A DNA stretch of 64,000 nucleotides from an uncultured Bacilli bacterium. GTDB lineage: Bacteria; Bacillota_I; Bacilli_A; RF39; UBA660. Location of the stretch: contig CAKOQQ010000004.1 in assembly GCA_934101425.1 (NCBI GenBank), forward strand, positions 62,001-126,000. The letters run 5' to 3'. Within the stretch, counting starts at the first letter, position 1; each line of letters begins with the position of its first letter. A program made the translations under genes and the position numbers. A model generated the notes under the pieces. It ran no database searches and had not been told where the DNA came from. It saw only the letters and a program-made list of their open reading frames with translations. Positions 43,543 to 51,516 of this stretch are shown piece by piece.

Positions 43543-45210
43543 TTGAAAATTCTTATGGCCCCTATAAATTTTATTAGTAAATTATTCCATTATGTATTAA
43601 TGGGATTTTTGAGTGTCATATATTTTATTTATTCAATCTTATATTTCTTTATATTTGGTATATTATTGAAGCCATTTAAGAAAAAGAATAATTTTGAAAC
43701 TGATTCTTCAAGAGAATTAAAGAAAAAAAAGAAAGAATCATCTAAAAAGAAAAAAGAAAAAGATGTTTATATTAATGAAGATGCTAAATTTGAAAGAAAG
43801 AAGTTTGGAGATTTAATTAATGACTTCTTAAAATTTCTTATTACTTTACCTAAAAAGACTAAGAAATTCTTAAGCGAAAAATATAACAATTTAACATTTG
43901 TTAAAAATAAAAAGAACAAAGAAGAAATTCACAGAGAAGCTTTACTTATTTCTTTTGAAGGCGAAGATGTTGATAAAAGTGATAAGAAAAGAGTATTCGA
44001 ATATGTTGGTCGTAATGCTGAAGGAAAATTAGTAAAAGATTATTTTGAAGCTTATTCTAAGGTAGAAGTTCACTCTTATTTGCTTAGTGAAGGATATGAA
44101 ATATATAGTATTAAGACTTCAAAAATGATTCAATTTTTACATGGTACTTCAGGAAGAAAAGATGTAAATTTCAAGAAGAAAGATTTGATTTTCTTCTTAA
44201 CTCAATTGTCTACTTATATTAAATCTGGTATTACATTAGTTGAATCACTTAGGATATTAAGCCACCAATATAAAAAGAAAAGATACCAAAAGTTATTTGG
44301 AGATTTAATATATAACTTAACTATGGGAGATAACTTTAGTGATGCTTTATCTAAACAAGGAACTACTTTTCCGAAATTACTTATAAATATGGTTAAGACA
44401 GCTGAAATGACTGGAGAACTTCCAGAAGCGCTTGATGATATGGCTGCTTATTACACTGAAACAGAAAAAACAAGAAAACAAATGGTTACTGCTATGATGT
44501 ATCCGATGATTGTACTTTTTATTTCTGTTGTAGTAGTAGTATTTATACTTATGTATGTTGTTCCAAAATTTGTAGATTTATTTAATTCATTAGATCCAAA
44601 TAGTATTCCAAAAATAACATTAATAGTACTTGCAATTAGTCAATATTTAAAGAGAAGATGGCTACAATTATTAGCTATAATAGCTTTAATAATTGTTATC
44701 GTTGTTTACTTATATAAAAATGTAGAAGTATTTAGAACTATGATACAATGGTTAGCTATGCATATGCCTGTACTTGGTAACATTATTATTTATAATGAAA
44801 TAACAGTATTTTCTAAAACTTTCTCATCATTATTAAAACATAATGTATTTATTACAGATAGTATGGAAATATTAACTAAGATTACTAGAAATGAAATATA
44901 TAAAGTAATAATGCTAGATACAATTACTAATCTAGCAAAAGGGGAAAAAATATCTGCATCATTTAAAGATCACTGGGCTGTACCAGTACCCGCGTATGAA
45001 ATGATTGTAACAGGAGAAAGAACTGGTCAACTTGCAGAAATGCTAGAAAAAGTATCAGAATTTTATCAAGATATGCATGCTACTGCAGTAGGACGTTTGA
45101 AAACATTTATTGAACCAATATTAATTGTTATGTTAACTATAATTGTTGGGGTAATAATCTTATCAGTTATTGTTCCTATGTTTGCTTTATATAATGCAGT
45201 GGGGGTTTAA
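43543..45210 (+). CDS. PilC/GspF-type inner-membrane pilus platform protein
   Basis: Type II secretion F-domain protein that holds the pilus assembly machine. Two F domains: LIFFLTQLSTYIKSGITLVESLRIL and the second at about residues 420-540 (FSKTFSSLLKHNVFITDSMEIL, TGERTGQLAEMLEKV), with membrane segments between them. The N-terminal ~150 residues add two hydrophobic segments and a very lysine-rich stretch, then the FEYVGRNAEGKLVKDYFEA domain; this extension is unusual. The start is TTG at 43543 after GGTGAT at 43533-43538. 555 residues compared with about 400 in typical PilC. Confidence 0.88.
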   Translation: MKILMAPINFISKLFHYVLMGFLSVIYFIYSILYFFIFGILLKPFKKKNNFETDSSRELKKKKKESSKKKKEKDVYINEDAKFERKKFGDLINDFLKFLITLPKKTKKFLSEKYNNLTFVKNKKNKEEIHREALLISFEGEDVDKSDKKRVFEYVGRNAEGKLVKDYFEAYSKVEVHSYLLSEGYEIYSIKTSKMIQFLHGTSGRKDVNFKKKDLIFFLTQLSTYIKSGITLVESLRILSHQYKKKRYQKLFGDLIYNLTMGDNFSDALSKQGTTFPKLLINMVKTAEMTGELPEALDDMAAYYTETEKTRKQMVTAMMYPMIVLFISVVVVVFILMYVVPKFVDLFNSLDPNSIPKITLIVLAISQYLKRRWLQLLAIIALIIVIVVYLYKNVEVFRTMIQWLAMHMPVLGNIIIYNEITVFSKTFSSLLKHNVFITDSMEILTKITRNEIYKVIMLDTITNLAKGEKISASFKDHWAVPVPAYEMIVTGERTGQLAEMLEKVSEFYQDMHATAVGRLKTFIEPILIVMLTIIVGVIILSVIVPMFALYNAVGV

Positions 45211-45214
45211 AATT

Positions 45215-45979
45215 ATGACAATATATTATACGATTAGTTTCTTAATTTTAGGAACTATAATGGGGTCTTTCTTCAACGTAGTTGGAGATAGACTTCCAAA
45301 TAATAAATCAATAATATATCCACCATCACATTGTGAAAATTGTAATCATAGATTAGGGGTATTGGAATTAATCCCAATATTCTCTTTTTTATTACAAGGG
45401 GGAAAATGTAAAAATTGTAAAATTAAGTTATCAATAATTTATCCACTATATGAATTATGTTGTGGAGTTGCATATGCTACTTGTTATTTGAAATTTGGAC
45501 TTACTTTTGAGTTATTATATGCATTAACATTTATATCTGTATTACTTATAATTATTATAAGTGATTGTAATTATTATATTATATCTGACGGAGTATTGAT
45601 ATTTGGATTTCTCTTTTTACTAATTGAAAAAATATTTATATTCGGTAGTTATGAAGCATTTATATCTGTAATAGATGCAGTTATATCATTTTGTGGTATG
45701 TTTGCTTTAAAACTACTTGGAGATTTTATATTTAAAAAAGAATCTATGGGTGGTGGAGATATAAAACTGATGTTAATATTTGGTTTTGTATTAGGTTATA
45801 AAATGGCTTTATTTTCAATTGTATTTGGAGCTATTATAGGTTTACCAATATCTATATTAGTATTATATATAAAAAAGAATAGAGTGGTACCATTTGGTCC
45901 ATTTCTTACGTTGGCTGCATTAAATATTTATCTTCTTGGTATAACATATGAATCATTTATAAATTTACTTATAAAATAA
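45215..45979 (+). CDS. Prepilin peptidase PilD/GspO
   Basis: A membrane aspartyl protease that cleaves prepilin signals and methylates the new N-terminus. The cysteine domain CENCNHRLGVLELIPIFSFLLQ with GGKCKNCKIKL (two CxxC) and the catalytic aspartates in SDCNYYIISDG and MGGGDIKLM are seen. 254 residues. The start is the ATG at 45215, 5 bases after the pilC stop, with GTGGGGGT as ribosome binding site; an in-frame extension to 45170 would overlap pilC. Confidence 0.92.
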   Translation: MTIYYTISFLILGTIMGSFFNVVGDRLPNNKSIIYPPSHCENCNHRLGVLELIPIFSFLLQGGKCKNCKIKLSIIYPLYELCCGVAYATCYLKFGLTFELLYALTFISVLLIIIISDCNYYIISDGVLIFGFLFLLIEKIFIFGSYEAFISVIDAVISFCGMFALKLLGDFIFKKESMGGGDIKLMLIFGFVLGYKMALFSIVFGAIIGLPISILVLYIKKNRVVPFGPFLTLAALNIYLLGITYESFINLLIK

Positions 45980-46008
45980 AAAACTTATAACATTGTTATA
46001 AGTTTTTT
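45979..46008. terminator. Bidirectional terminator between pilD- and pilB-like genes
   Basis: AACTTATAAC-ATT-GTTATAAGTT stem with flanking A and T runs on either side. Confidence 0.85.
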
Positions 46009-46010
46009 TA

Positions 46011-47441
46011 TTATTGATTATTTATTTCAAATTGTCCTGGTGTAACAGATCTTATAGTTTGTACATTTTGTGTAGGAACTTGGTTTACTCCAGGTTGTAC
46101 TATTGTTTGAGGATTTTGAGCTACTTGAGGTTGTGTTGCTGCATTAGCAGTGTTTGGAATTATTCTTTTTACAACTTGTATTTTCTTTCCGATTTCACCA
46201 TGTGATATATTAGTATCTATAATAGCTCTTTTTAAGTTCATTGCTTCTCCAGTATCATCATCTTCAAGTTCTATTAATTTTAGTAATTCTTCAAAAGTTG
46301 TATAACCTTGAATTACTTTTTCAAGACCATCTTGTAATAGAGTAGTAACATCTGATGTATATACTAATTTTCTTAAATCTTCTTTTCTTATACCTTCACT
46401 TATTGCGTCTCTGATTGCTTGATTTATCATTAATACTTCATGTACTGCAATACGTCCTGTGTAACCGTTACCGCAGTGTTCACATCCTTCAGCTGCATAT
46501 ATTTCATTTACTTCTTTTTTTAGTATTTTCTTAAATAATTCTTTTTCATATTCATTAGTTTTTCTAAGCACTCTACAATGTGGGCATAATTTTCTTGCTA
46601 ATTTTTGAGATATAATACCAGTTAATGCACTAGCAAGCAAATATCTTTCAACATCCATATCTAATAATCTTTCAATTGTATTTAAAGAGTTATTGGTGTG
46701 GATAGTAGATAATACAATATGTCCTGTGATTGATGCTCTTACTGCTATTTTAGCTGTTTCAGTATCACGAATTTCCCCAATCATTATAACGTTAGGGTCT
46801 TGTCTTAATATTGCTCTTAAAGCAGTAGCAAAGTCTAGACCAATTTCACTATTTGTTTGGATTTGGTTAACACCTTCAATGTCCATTTCAATAGGGTCTT
46901 CTACAGTTATAATATTTGTTTCTACATTATTAAGTCTTTGCAACATAGAGTATACTGTAGTAGATTTACCACTACCAGTAGCCCCTGTAACTAATATGAT
47001 ACCATTAGGTTCACTTAACATAGTTAATACTTTTTTATAATTTGTATTACTAAATCCTAATGATTCTAGTCCACTTAAACTCATTGAATAGTCTAAAATA
47101 CGGATAACTATTTTTTCTCCATTACTTGTAGGAATAACAGAAACACGAAGATCTAAATCTAAATCTTTTAATTTAGTTTTTATAGATCCATCTTGTGGTA
47201 ATCTAGTTTCAGTAATATTCATACCAGAAATGATTTTGATACGAGTTATTAAATTCTTTTTTACTGTATTAGGTATTTCAGCGTAATTTCTAAGTGCACC
47301 ATCAATTCTTATACGTATTTTCATAAGATTTGTATATGGATCAAAGTGAATATCGCTGGCACCTCTTTTTGCTGCATCATATAATATTTCATTTACTACC
47401 TCAACGATAGGCATTTTTTCAAAATCAAAACTTCTTAACAT
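46011..47441 (-). CDS. PilB/GspE-type pilus assembly ATPase
   Basis: Hexameric ATPase powering pilus extension or type II secretion. Begins almost directly at the GspE core (VVNEILYDAAKRGASDIHFDP); Walker A GATGSGKSTT and Walker B MIGEIRDTETAKIAVRAS are present, and a CPHC/CEHCG zinc motif follows. The N-terminal N1 domain usual in PilB is absent. The last ~70 residues are Gln/Pro/Asn rich (TQPQVAQNPQTIVQPG) and look unstructured. It is on the minus strand, convergent with pilC-pilD and divergent from the two pilins at 47536. Confidence 0.93.
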   Translation of the reverse strand: MLRSFDFEKMPIVEVVNEILYDAAKRGASDIHFDPYTNLMKIRIRIDGALRNYAEIPNTVKKNLITRIKIISGMNITETRLPQDGSIKTKLKDLDLDLRVSVIPTSNGEKIVIRILDYSMSLSGLESLGFSNTNYKKVLTMLSEPNGIILVTGATGSGKSTTVYSMLQRLNNVETNIITVEDPIEMDIEGVNQIQTNSEIGLDFATALRAILRQDPNVIMIGEIRDTETAKIAVRASITGHIVLSTIHTNNSLNTIERLLDMDVERYLLASALTGIISQKLARKLCPHCRVLRKTNEYEKELFKKILKKEVNEIYAAEGCEHCGNGYTGRIAVHEVLMINQAIRDAISEGIRKEDLRKLVYTSDVTTLLQDGLEKVIQGYTTFEELLKLIELEDDDTGEAMNLKRAIIDTNISHGEIGKKIQVVKRIIPNTANAATQPQVAQNPQTIVQPGVNQVPTQNVQTIRSVTPGQFEINNQ

Positions 47442-47535
47442 TTTTCATTCCCCTTTTTAAAATAGGACTAGCATTTATCCTGAATATATTATATAATATA
47501 TTTATGAATAAAACAATAAGGGAAGAGGAATTTTT

Positions 47536-48015
47536 ATGAAAAAAAATAATAGGGGTTTCATGTTAGTAGAGATTTTAATTGTTGTAACAGTTATTGTGAC
47601 TTCTATGATTTTTTTATTCGTTCAAATTTCTAATATGAATAATTCATATGATGAAGTATTTAAGTATGATACTATTACTAGTATATATGCTATGGAAAAT
47701 ATAAAAAAGTTTTTAGTTAATGATAATGCTATTAAAAAACTAGAAGATGGTATGGTAGATGTTGATTACATCGATTTAAGTAATTGTGATACTACGTATA
47801 TTACTAACTTATCTTATTGCACTACATTATTTGAAAAGTTAAAGGTAGAAAAAATATATTTTACTAGTCAAAATGTTATGAATCTATATACTAAAAATTT
47901 TGGCTTGGAAATGAATAAATATATTAAACAGATTTCTTATGATAAAACTAATGGATATCGTATTATAGTTGAGTACAAGGATAATACTTTTTCTTCTATG
48001 AAGTTGGAGGTGTAA
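47536..48015 (+). CDS. Small pilin-like protein
   Basis: 159 residues. The prepilin start is NNRGFMLVEILIVVTVIVTSM: cleavage after G, F at +1, E at +5, long hydrophobic helix. The remainder is a small globular domain with two Cys near residue 95 and a C-terminal strand. It is probably a minor pilin. The gene is 94 bases from the divergent pilB-like gene and 1 base before the next pilin, so these are one operon. Confidence 0.78.
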   Translation: MKKNNRGFMLVEILIVVTVIVTSMIFLFVQISNMNNSYDEVFKYDTITSIYAMENIKKFLVNDNAIKKLEDGMVDVDYIDLSNCDTTYITNLSYCTTLFEKLKVEKIYFTSQNVMNLYTKNFGLEMNKYIKQISYDKTNGYRIIVEYKDNTFSSMKLEV

Positions 48016-48016
48016 C

Positions 48017-49546
48017 ATGAAAAAGAATGCATTTACATTAGTAGAAGTGGTTTTAACACTTGCTGTAGCTTCCGTTACATTAGTTACACTTTTTCAAATT
48101 ATTTTTTTAGTAAGAAATCTATATGCTGGATCAGGCATTAAAGTTAAACTATTAGAAAAACAACTTATAATAAATCAAAAAGTTAATGCTGATTTTAACT
48201 TTAAAAAGCTACTTATGCTTAGAAAATGTTCTAGTACATGTCTAGAATTTACCTTTGAAACAGGAGAAATAAAAAGACTTTCTTATGATAGAAATAATAA
48301 GACATTTACTTATGGTGATTATTCTACTAAGTTAGTTGGACAAAGTGTTTTTGGTAATATTAAAATGAATACAACAACTGTTTATGATACGCTGCTTACA
48401 GATAATTCAATATTATTAATTGATATTCCTGTATACAATCCCGAATTTGAAGGAGAGGATTTTGGTTTTCATTTAGTATATCAATATAATCCTAAAAAAA
48501 CATCAGTAGATAGTGTAAATATTAATGATACAGTTTCTTCTGGTAAAGAAATATATTTAATTGGCGGTGAAAATTACACTATTTTTTCTTCAATGGAATT
48601 TTCTGATCCTGGATATTATTTAAGAGATAGTTCTGGTTCTTTAGTAGAAAATTCTAGTGAAGTTACAGTAAGTGGTAGTGTTGGTAAAACCCCTGGTACA
48701 TATAATTTACTTTATAGTTATAAAAATAGTTTAGGAGAAGTTGCTTCAACTAAAACTAGAGTTGTAACAGTTTTAGAAGGGGTAAAAGAATTTAGTTATA
48801 ACACATCAAATACTTGTGAAAGCTATACTATTCCTGCTAATGGTATGTATAAATTTGAAGTATGGGGTGCTCAAGGGGGAAGCACTAATTCTTCTGCTAC
48901 AGGTGGTAAAGGAGCTTACACAGTAGGCTATAAATATATGAATGTTAATACAATTTTAAAAGTTTGCGTTGGATCAGCTGGTTCTGCAGGAAAAACTACA
49001 GATGTTGCCGGAGGATTTAATGGCGGTGGTAAAAGCGTAGGCGCTAGTAGTGGAGCTGGTGGCTCTGGAGGTGGGGCTACTGACATTAGAACTAGTTCAA
49101 GCTTTACTGATACTATAATAGTTGCTGGTGGAGGAGGAGGATCTTCTTCTAGTACTACTGCAAGTGTTGGTGGAGCTGGTGGAGGCGGAACTGGCACATA
49201 CACTACTACATCATATAATGGAATGGGTGGTACTTTAACTAGTGGTGGAGCTGCTGCTAGTTATACAACTTCTATTACAAAATCTCCAGGAACTGGAACT
49301 AAATTGAATGGTGGAGCTGGAGGATTATATTCTACTACGTATTCAGGCGGTGCTGGAGGAGGAGGCTACTATGGTGGTGGCGGTGGAGTTAGATATGGAA
49401 CTGGAGGAGGAGGATCTTCTTACTGTGGTTCTATGCTAAACTGTACAATGTATAATGGTACACAAAACTTCATTCAACCGAATAATACCACTTCAATTGG
49501 AAAAAGTGGCAATGGATATGCTAGAATTACTCTTATTAATTATTAA
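48017..49546 (+). CDS. Large pilin-like protein with Ig-like and glycine-rich domains
   Basis: 509 residues. The prepilin start is KKNAFTLVEVVLTLAVASV. Residues ~165-255 include DPGYYLRDSSGSLVENSSEV and GTYNLLYSYKNSLG, an Ig-like domain as in the pilin at 23942. From about 260 (FSYNTSNTCESYTIPANGMYKFEVWGAQGG) it is a glycine-rich domain of the ALK-like PF12810 type, with repeats such as GGGGGSSSS, and a Cys pair near the end. It is likely a tip or adhesive subunit. GC is locally high because of Gly codons (GGN), not a sign of transfer. It overlaps the start-less end of the minus-strand YlbJ-like gene by 4 bases. Confidence 0.8.
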   Translation: MKKNAFTLVEVVLTLAVASVTLVTLFQIIFLVRNLYAGSGIKVKLLEKQLIINQKVNADFNFKKLLMLRKCSSTCLEFTFETGEIKRLSYDRNNKTFTYGDYSTKLVGQSVFGNIKMNTTTVYDTLLTDNSILLIDIPVYNPEFEGEDFGFHLVYQYNPKKTSVDSVNINDTVSSGKEIYLIGGENYTIFSSMEFSDPGYYLRDSSGSLVENSSEVTVSGSVGKTPGTYNLLYSYKNSLGEVASTKTRVVTVLEGVKEFSYNTSNTCESYTIPANGMYKFEVWGAQGGSTNSSATGGKGAYTVGYKYMNVNTILKVCVGSAGSAGKTTDVAGGFNGGGKSVGASSGAGGSGGGATDIRTSSSFTDTIIVAGGGGGSSSSTTASVGGAGGGGTGTYTTTSYNGMGGTLTSGGAAASYTTSITKSPGTGTKLNGGAGGLYSTTYSGGAGGGGYYGGGGGVRYGTGGGGSSYCGSMLNCTMYNGTQNFIQPNNTTSIGKSGNGYARITLINY

Positions 49547-50469
49547 AACAGTAAATATATAAATAGACCAGATAATAGCGAATGAACTATTCTAGATATT
49601 AAAAATGGCTTATATTTAATATTTGTTTCAGATATAATACTATATATTTGCATATGACTACTTAGTCCTCCAAATGATAATACCATTGTAGATAATATAG
49701 TTTTAAGCTTTAATGATATATTTAAGTCTTTAATATTATTTAATCCTTGAGTTATTTCAAATATAGAACTAACAAAAGTGCTATTTATATTAAATTTATT
49801 TGTTATAATTGTTGTTAATATTGAAAAAAAGCTTATAACTCCTAATATTAGTAACAAAGTATTAATCGCATTCATAATAGAATTAGTAACTACTTTTCCA
49901 AAGTTTGGGTTACTAATTCTTTTACTAATATTGTTATTATAATTAGTGTTATGTTTTTTTAAATATATTCCAATTATTATATTTGGAATATAATGAGAAA
50001 ATAGTATAATAGGTGCTAGACATTCACTATTTAAAAACGTAGTTGCTAGTGTACCTATTATGAAAAGAGGATTAGAAAAAAAGGTATAACATAATAAATT
50101 AGTTCCCTCTTTTTCATCTATTTCATTTTTATTATATAGTTCAACTATATATTTAGCATTAGAAGGAATTCCAGAAAATAAACTCATAAATAAAACAAAA
50201 GTTGCGGATTTTGATATATTAAATAGTTTATTTGTGATAGGATATAATATATTTCCAATTATTTCTACAAATCCATATGCAATAAGTAATGAAGATATAA
50301 TAAAGAATGGCAGTAATGTAGGAAAAATATCATTAATCCATAATTTAGTGGCATACATTATGCTATTTTTTAAAATTAAATAGTTATTTAATATTTCTAT
50401 TAATATAAAGATTAATATAGAAATAATAAAATAATTTTTCATATATTTTTTATTAAGGAGATGATTCAT
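49543..50469 (-). CDS. ylbJ: YlbJ-like membrane protein
   Basis: 308 residues, about eight membrane segments. LWINDIFPTLLPFFIISSLLI and FMSLFSGIPSNAKYIVEL match YlbJ, the sporulation integral membrane protein, a Gate/nucleoside-recognition-type domain. In B. subtilis ylbJ also neighbours ylbL, as here. Its role is not established beyond a requirement in sporulation. The open frame begins at 50469 and overlaps the divergent next gene by 9 bases; an ATG at 50442 is an alternative that avoids the overlap. Confidence 0.75.
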   Translation of the reverse strand: MNHLLNKKYMKNYFIISILIFILIEILNNYLILKNSIMYATKLWINDIFPTLLPFFIISSLLIAYGFVEIIGNILYPITNKLFNISKSATFVLFMSLFSGIPSNAKYIVELYNKNEIDEKEGTNLLCYTFFSNPLFIIGTLATTFLNSECLAPIILFSHYIPNIIIGIYLKKHNTNYNNNISKRISNPNFGKVVTNSIMNAINTLLLILGVISFFSILTTIITNKFNINSTFVSSIFEITQGLNNIKDLNISLKLKTILSTMVLSFGGLSSHMQIYSIISETNIKYKPFLISRIVHSLLSGLFIYLLF

Positions 50470-51474
50470 ATTAAAACATATTCAAAACGTACGGAAAATA
50501 TAAAAAATATTATTATTTTTATTAGTGTAATTTTAGTTATGTATTTTATATTTTTCTTTAAATTACCATATTATGTTGATGCACCAGGAGGACTTACTAA
50601 TTTATCTGATAGATTTACAATAGAAGGTGCTACTAGTTCTAAGGGTACTTATAATTTAACTTATGTTAGTGAATATGATGGAACAATAGCTACGCTTATT
50701 TATGCTTATTTAAATCCTAATTTTGATATATTAAAAGAAAAAGATATTACAAATGATTTATTTACTATGGAAGAATCATACAAGATGGATAAAATAAGTT
50801 TAAATACTTCTCTTAGTGAATCTGTAATATCAGCATATAATGAAGCTAATAAAAAAGTAATAATAAATAAAGATGAAGCTATAGTTTATTATATATATAA
50901 GTCCGCTAAAACTAATTTAGAAATAGGCGATATTATATTAGAAGTAAATGGTGTTAAAACTCCATCACATAACGATGTTAAAAAAGCCATTGATGATTCT
51001 AGTATTGGAGATAAAATTATATTTAAAGTTTCAAATAATGAGAAAGTAAAAGAAAAATATGGATATGTATTAGAAGAAGATGGTAAAAAAATGGTTGGAT
51101 TTGCATTTCAAATCAATTATGATTATACTGTAAGTCCTAAAATAAAACTTAATGCCGCTAAAAATGAGTATGGTTCTTCTGGGGGACTTATGACTAGTCT
51201 TGCTATATATGATGCTTTAATAGACGAAGATTTAACTAACGGACTAACTATTTCTGGAACTGGTACTATTGATATAGATGGTAATGTAGGTAGTATTGGT
51301 GGCGTTAAATATAAATTAAAAGGTGCTATTAATAATAAAGCTGATATATTTTTTGTACCAAATGGTGAAAATTATGATGAAGCTATTAAAATAGTTGAAG
51401 AAAAGAAATACGATATAAAAATAATTGGTGTATCTACTCTAAAAGAAGCTATTACGTATCTAGAAAATTTATAG
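50461..51474 (+). CDS. ylbL: YlbL/SepM-like PDZ and Lon-type serine protease
   Basis: 337 residues. One N-terminal membrane segment, then YYVDAPGGLTNLSDRF, typical of the family. The PDZ domain is at about 140-210 (EIGDIILEVNGVKTPSHNDV). The Lon-type protease domain follows, with the Ser in GSSGGLMTSLAIYDALI and the Lys in GGVKYKLKGA as dyad. B. subtilis YlbL and streptococcal SepM are relatives; substrates here are unknown. AAGGAG touches the ATG with no gap, so an ATT at 50470 could also be the start. Confidence 0.85.
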   Translation: MIHIKTYSKRTENIKNIIIFISVILVMYFIFFFKLPYYVDAPGGLTNLSDRFTIEGATSSKGTYNLTYVSEYDGTIATLIYAYLNPNFDILKEKDITNDLFTMEESYKMDKISLNTSLSESVISAYNEANKKVIINKDEAIVYYIYKSAKTNLEIGDIILEVNGVKTPSHNDVKKAIDDSSIGDKIIFKVSNNEKVKEKYGYVLEEDGKKMVGFAFQINYDYTVSPKIKLNAAKNEYGSSGGLMTSLAIYDALIDEDLTNGLTISGTGTIDIDGNVGSIGGVKYKLKGAINNKADIFFVPNGENYDEAIKIVEEKKYDIKIIGVSTLKEAITYLENL

Positions 51475-51500
51475 ACTATAAAGTAATAATGTGTTAAAAT
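51472..51500 (+). promoter_or_regulatory. Predicted extended -10 promoter of mutS
   Basis: TAGACT (51472-51477), 17-bp spacer, TGTTAAAAT with -10 TAAAAT (51495-51500), just after the ylbL stop. Confidence 0.6.
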
Positions 51501-51516
51501 TGTAAAGGTGGTTTTT

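Noticed and set aside
48928..49203. Proline-rich minus-strand ORF
   Set aside because: It is the reverse reading of glycine codons in the pilin glycine-rich domain.
48840..49420. GC-rich stretch as a second variable region or a transferred segment
   Set aside because: The GC comes from GGN codons of a glycine-rich domain. Third positions are mixed, without the NNC bias seen at 17461-17590.
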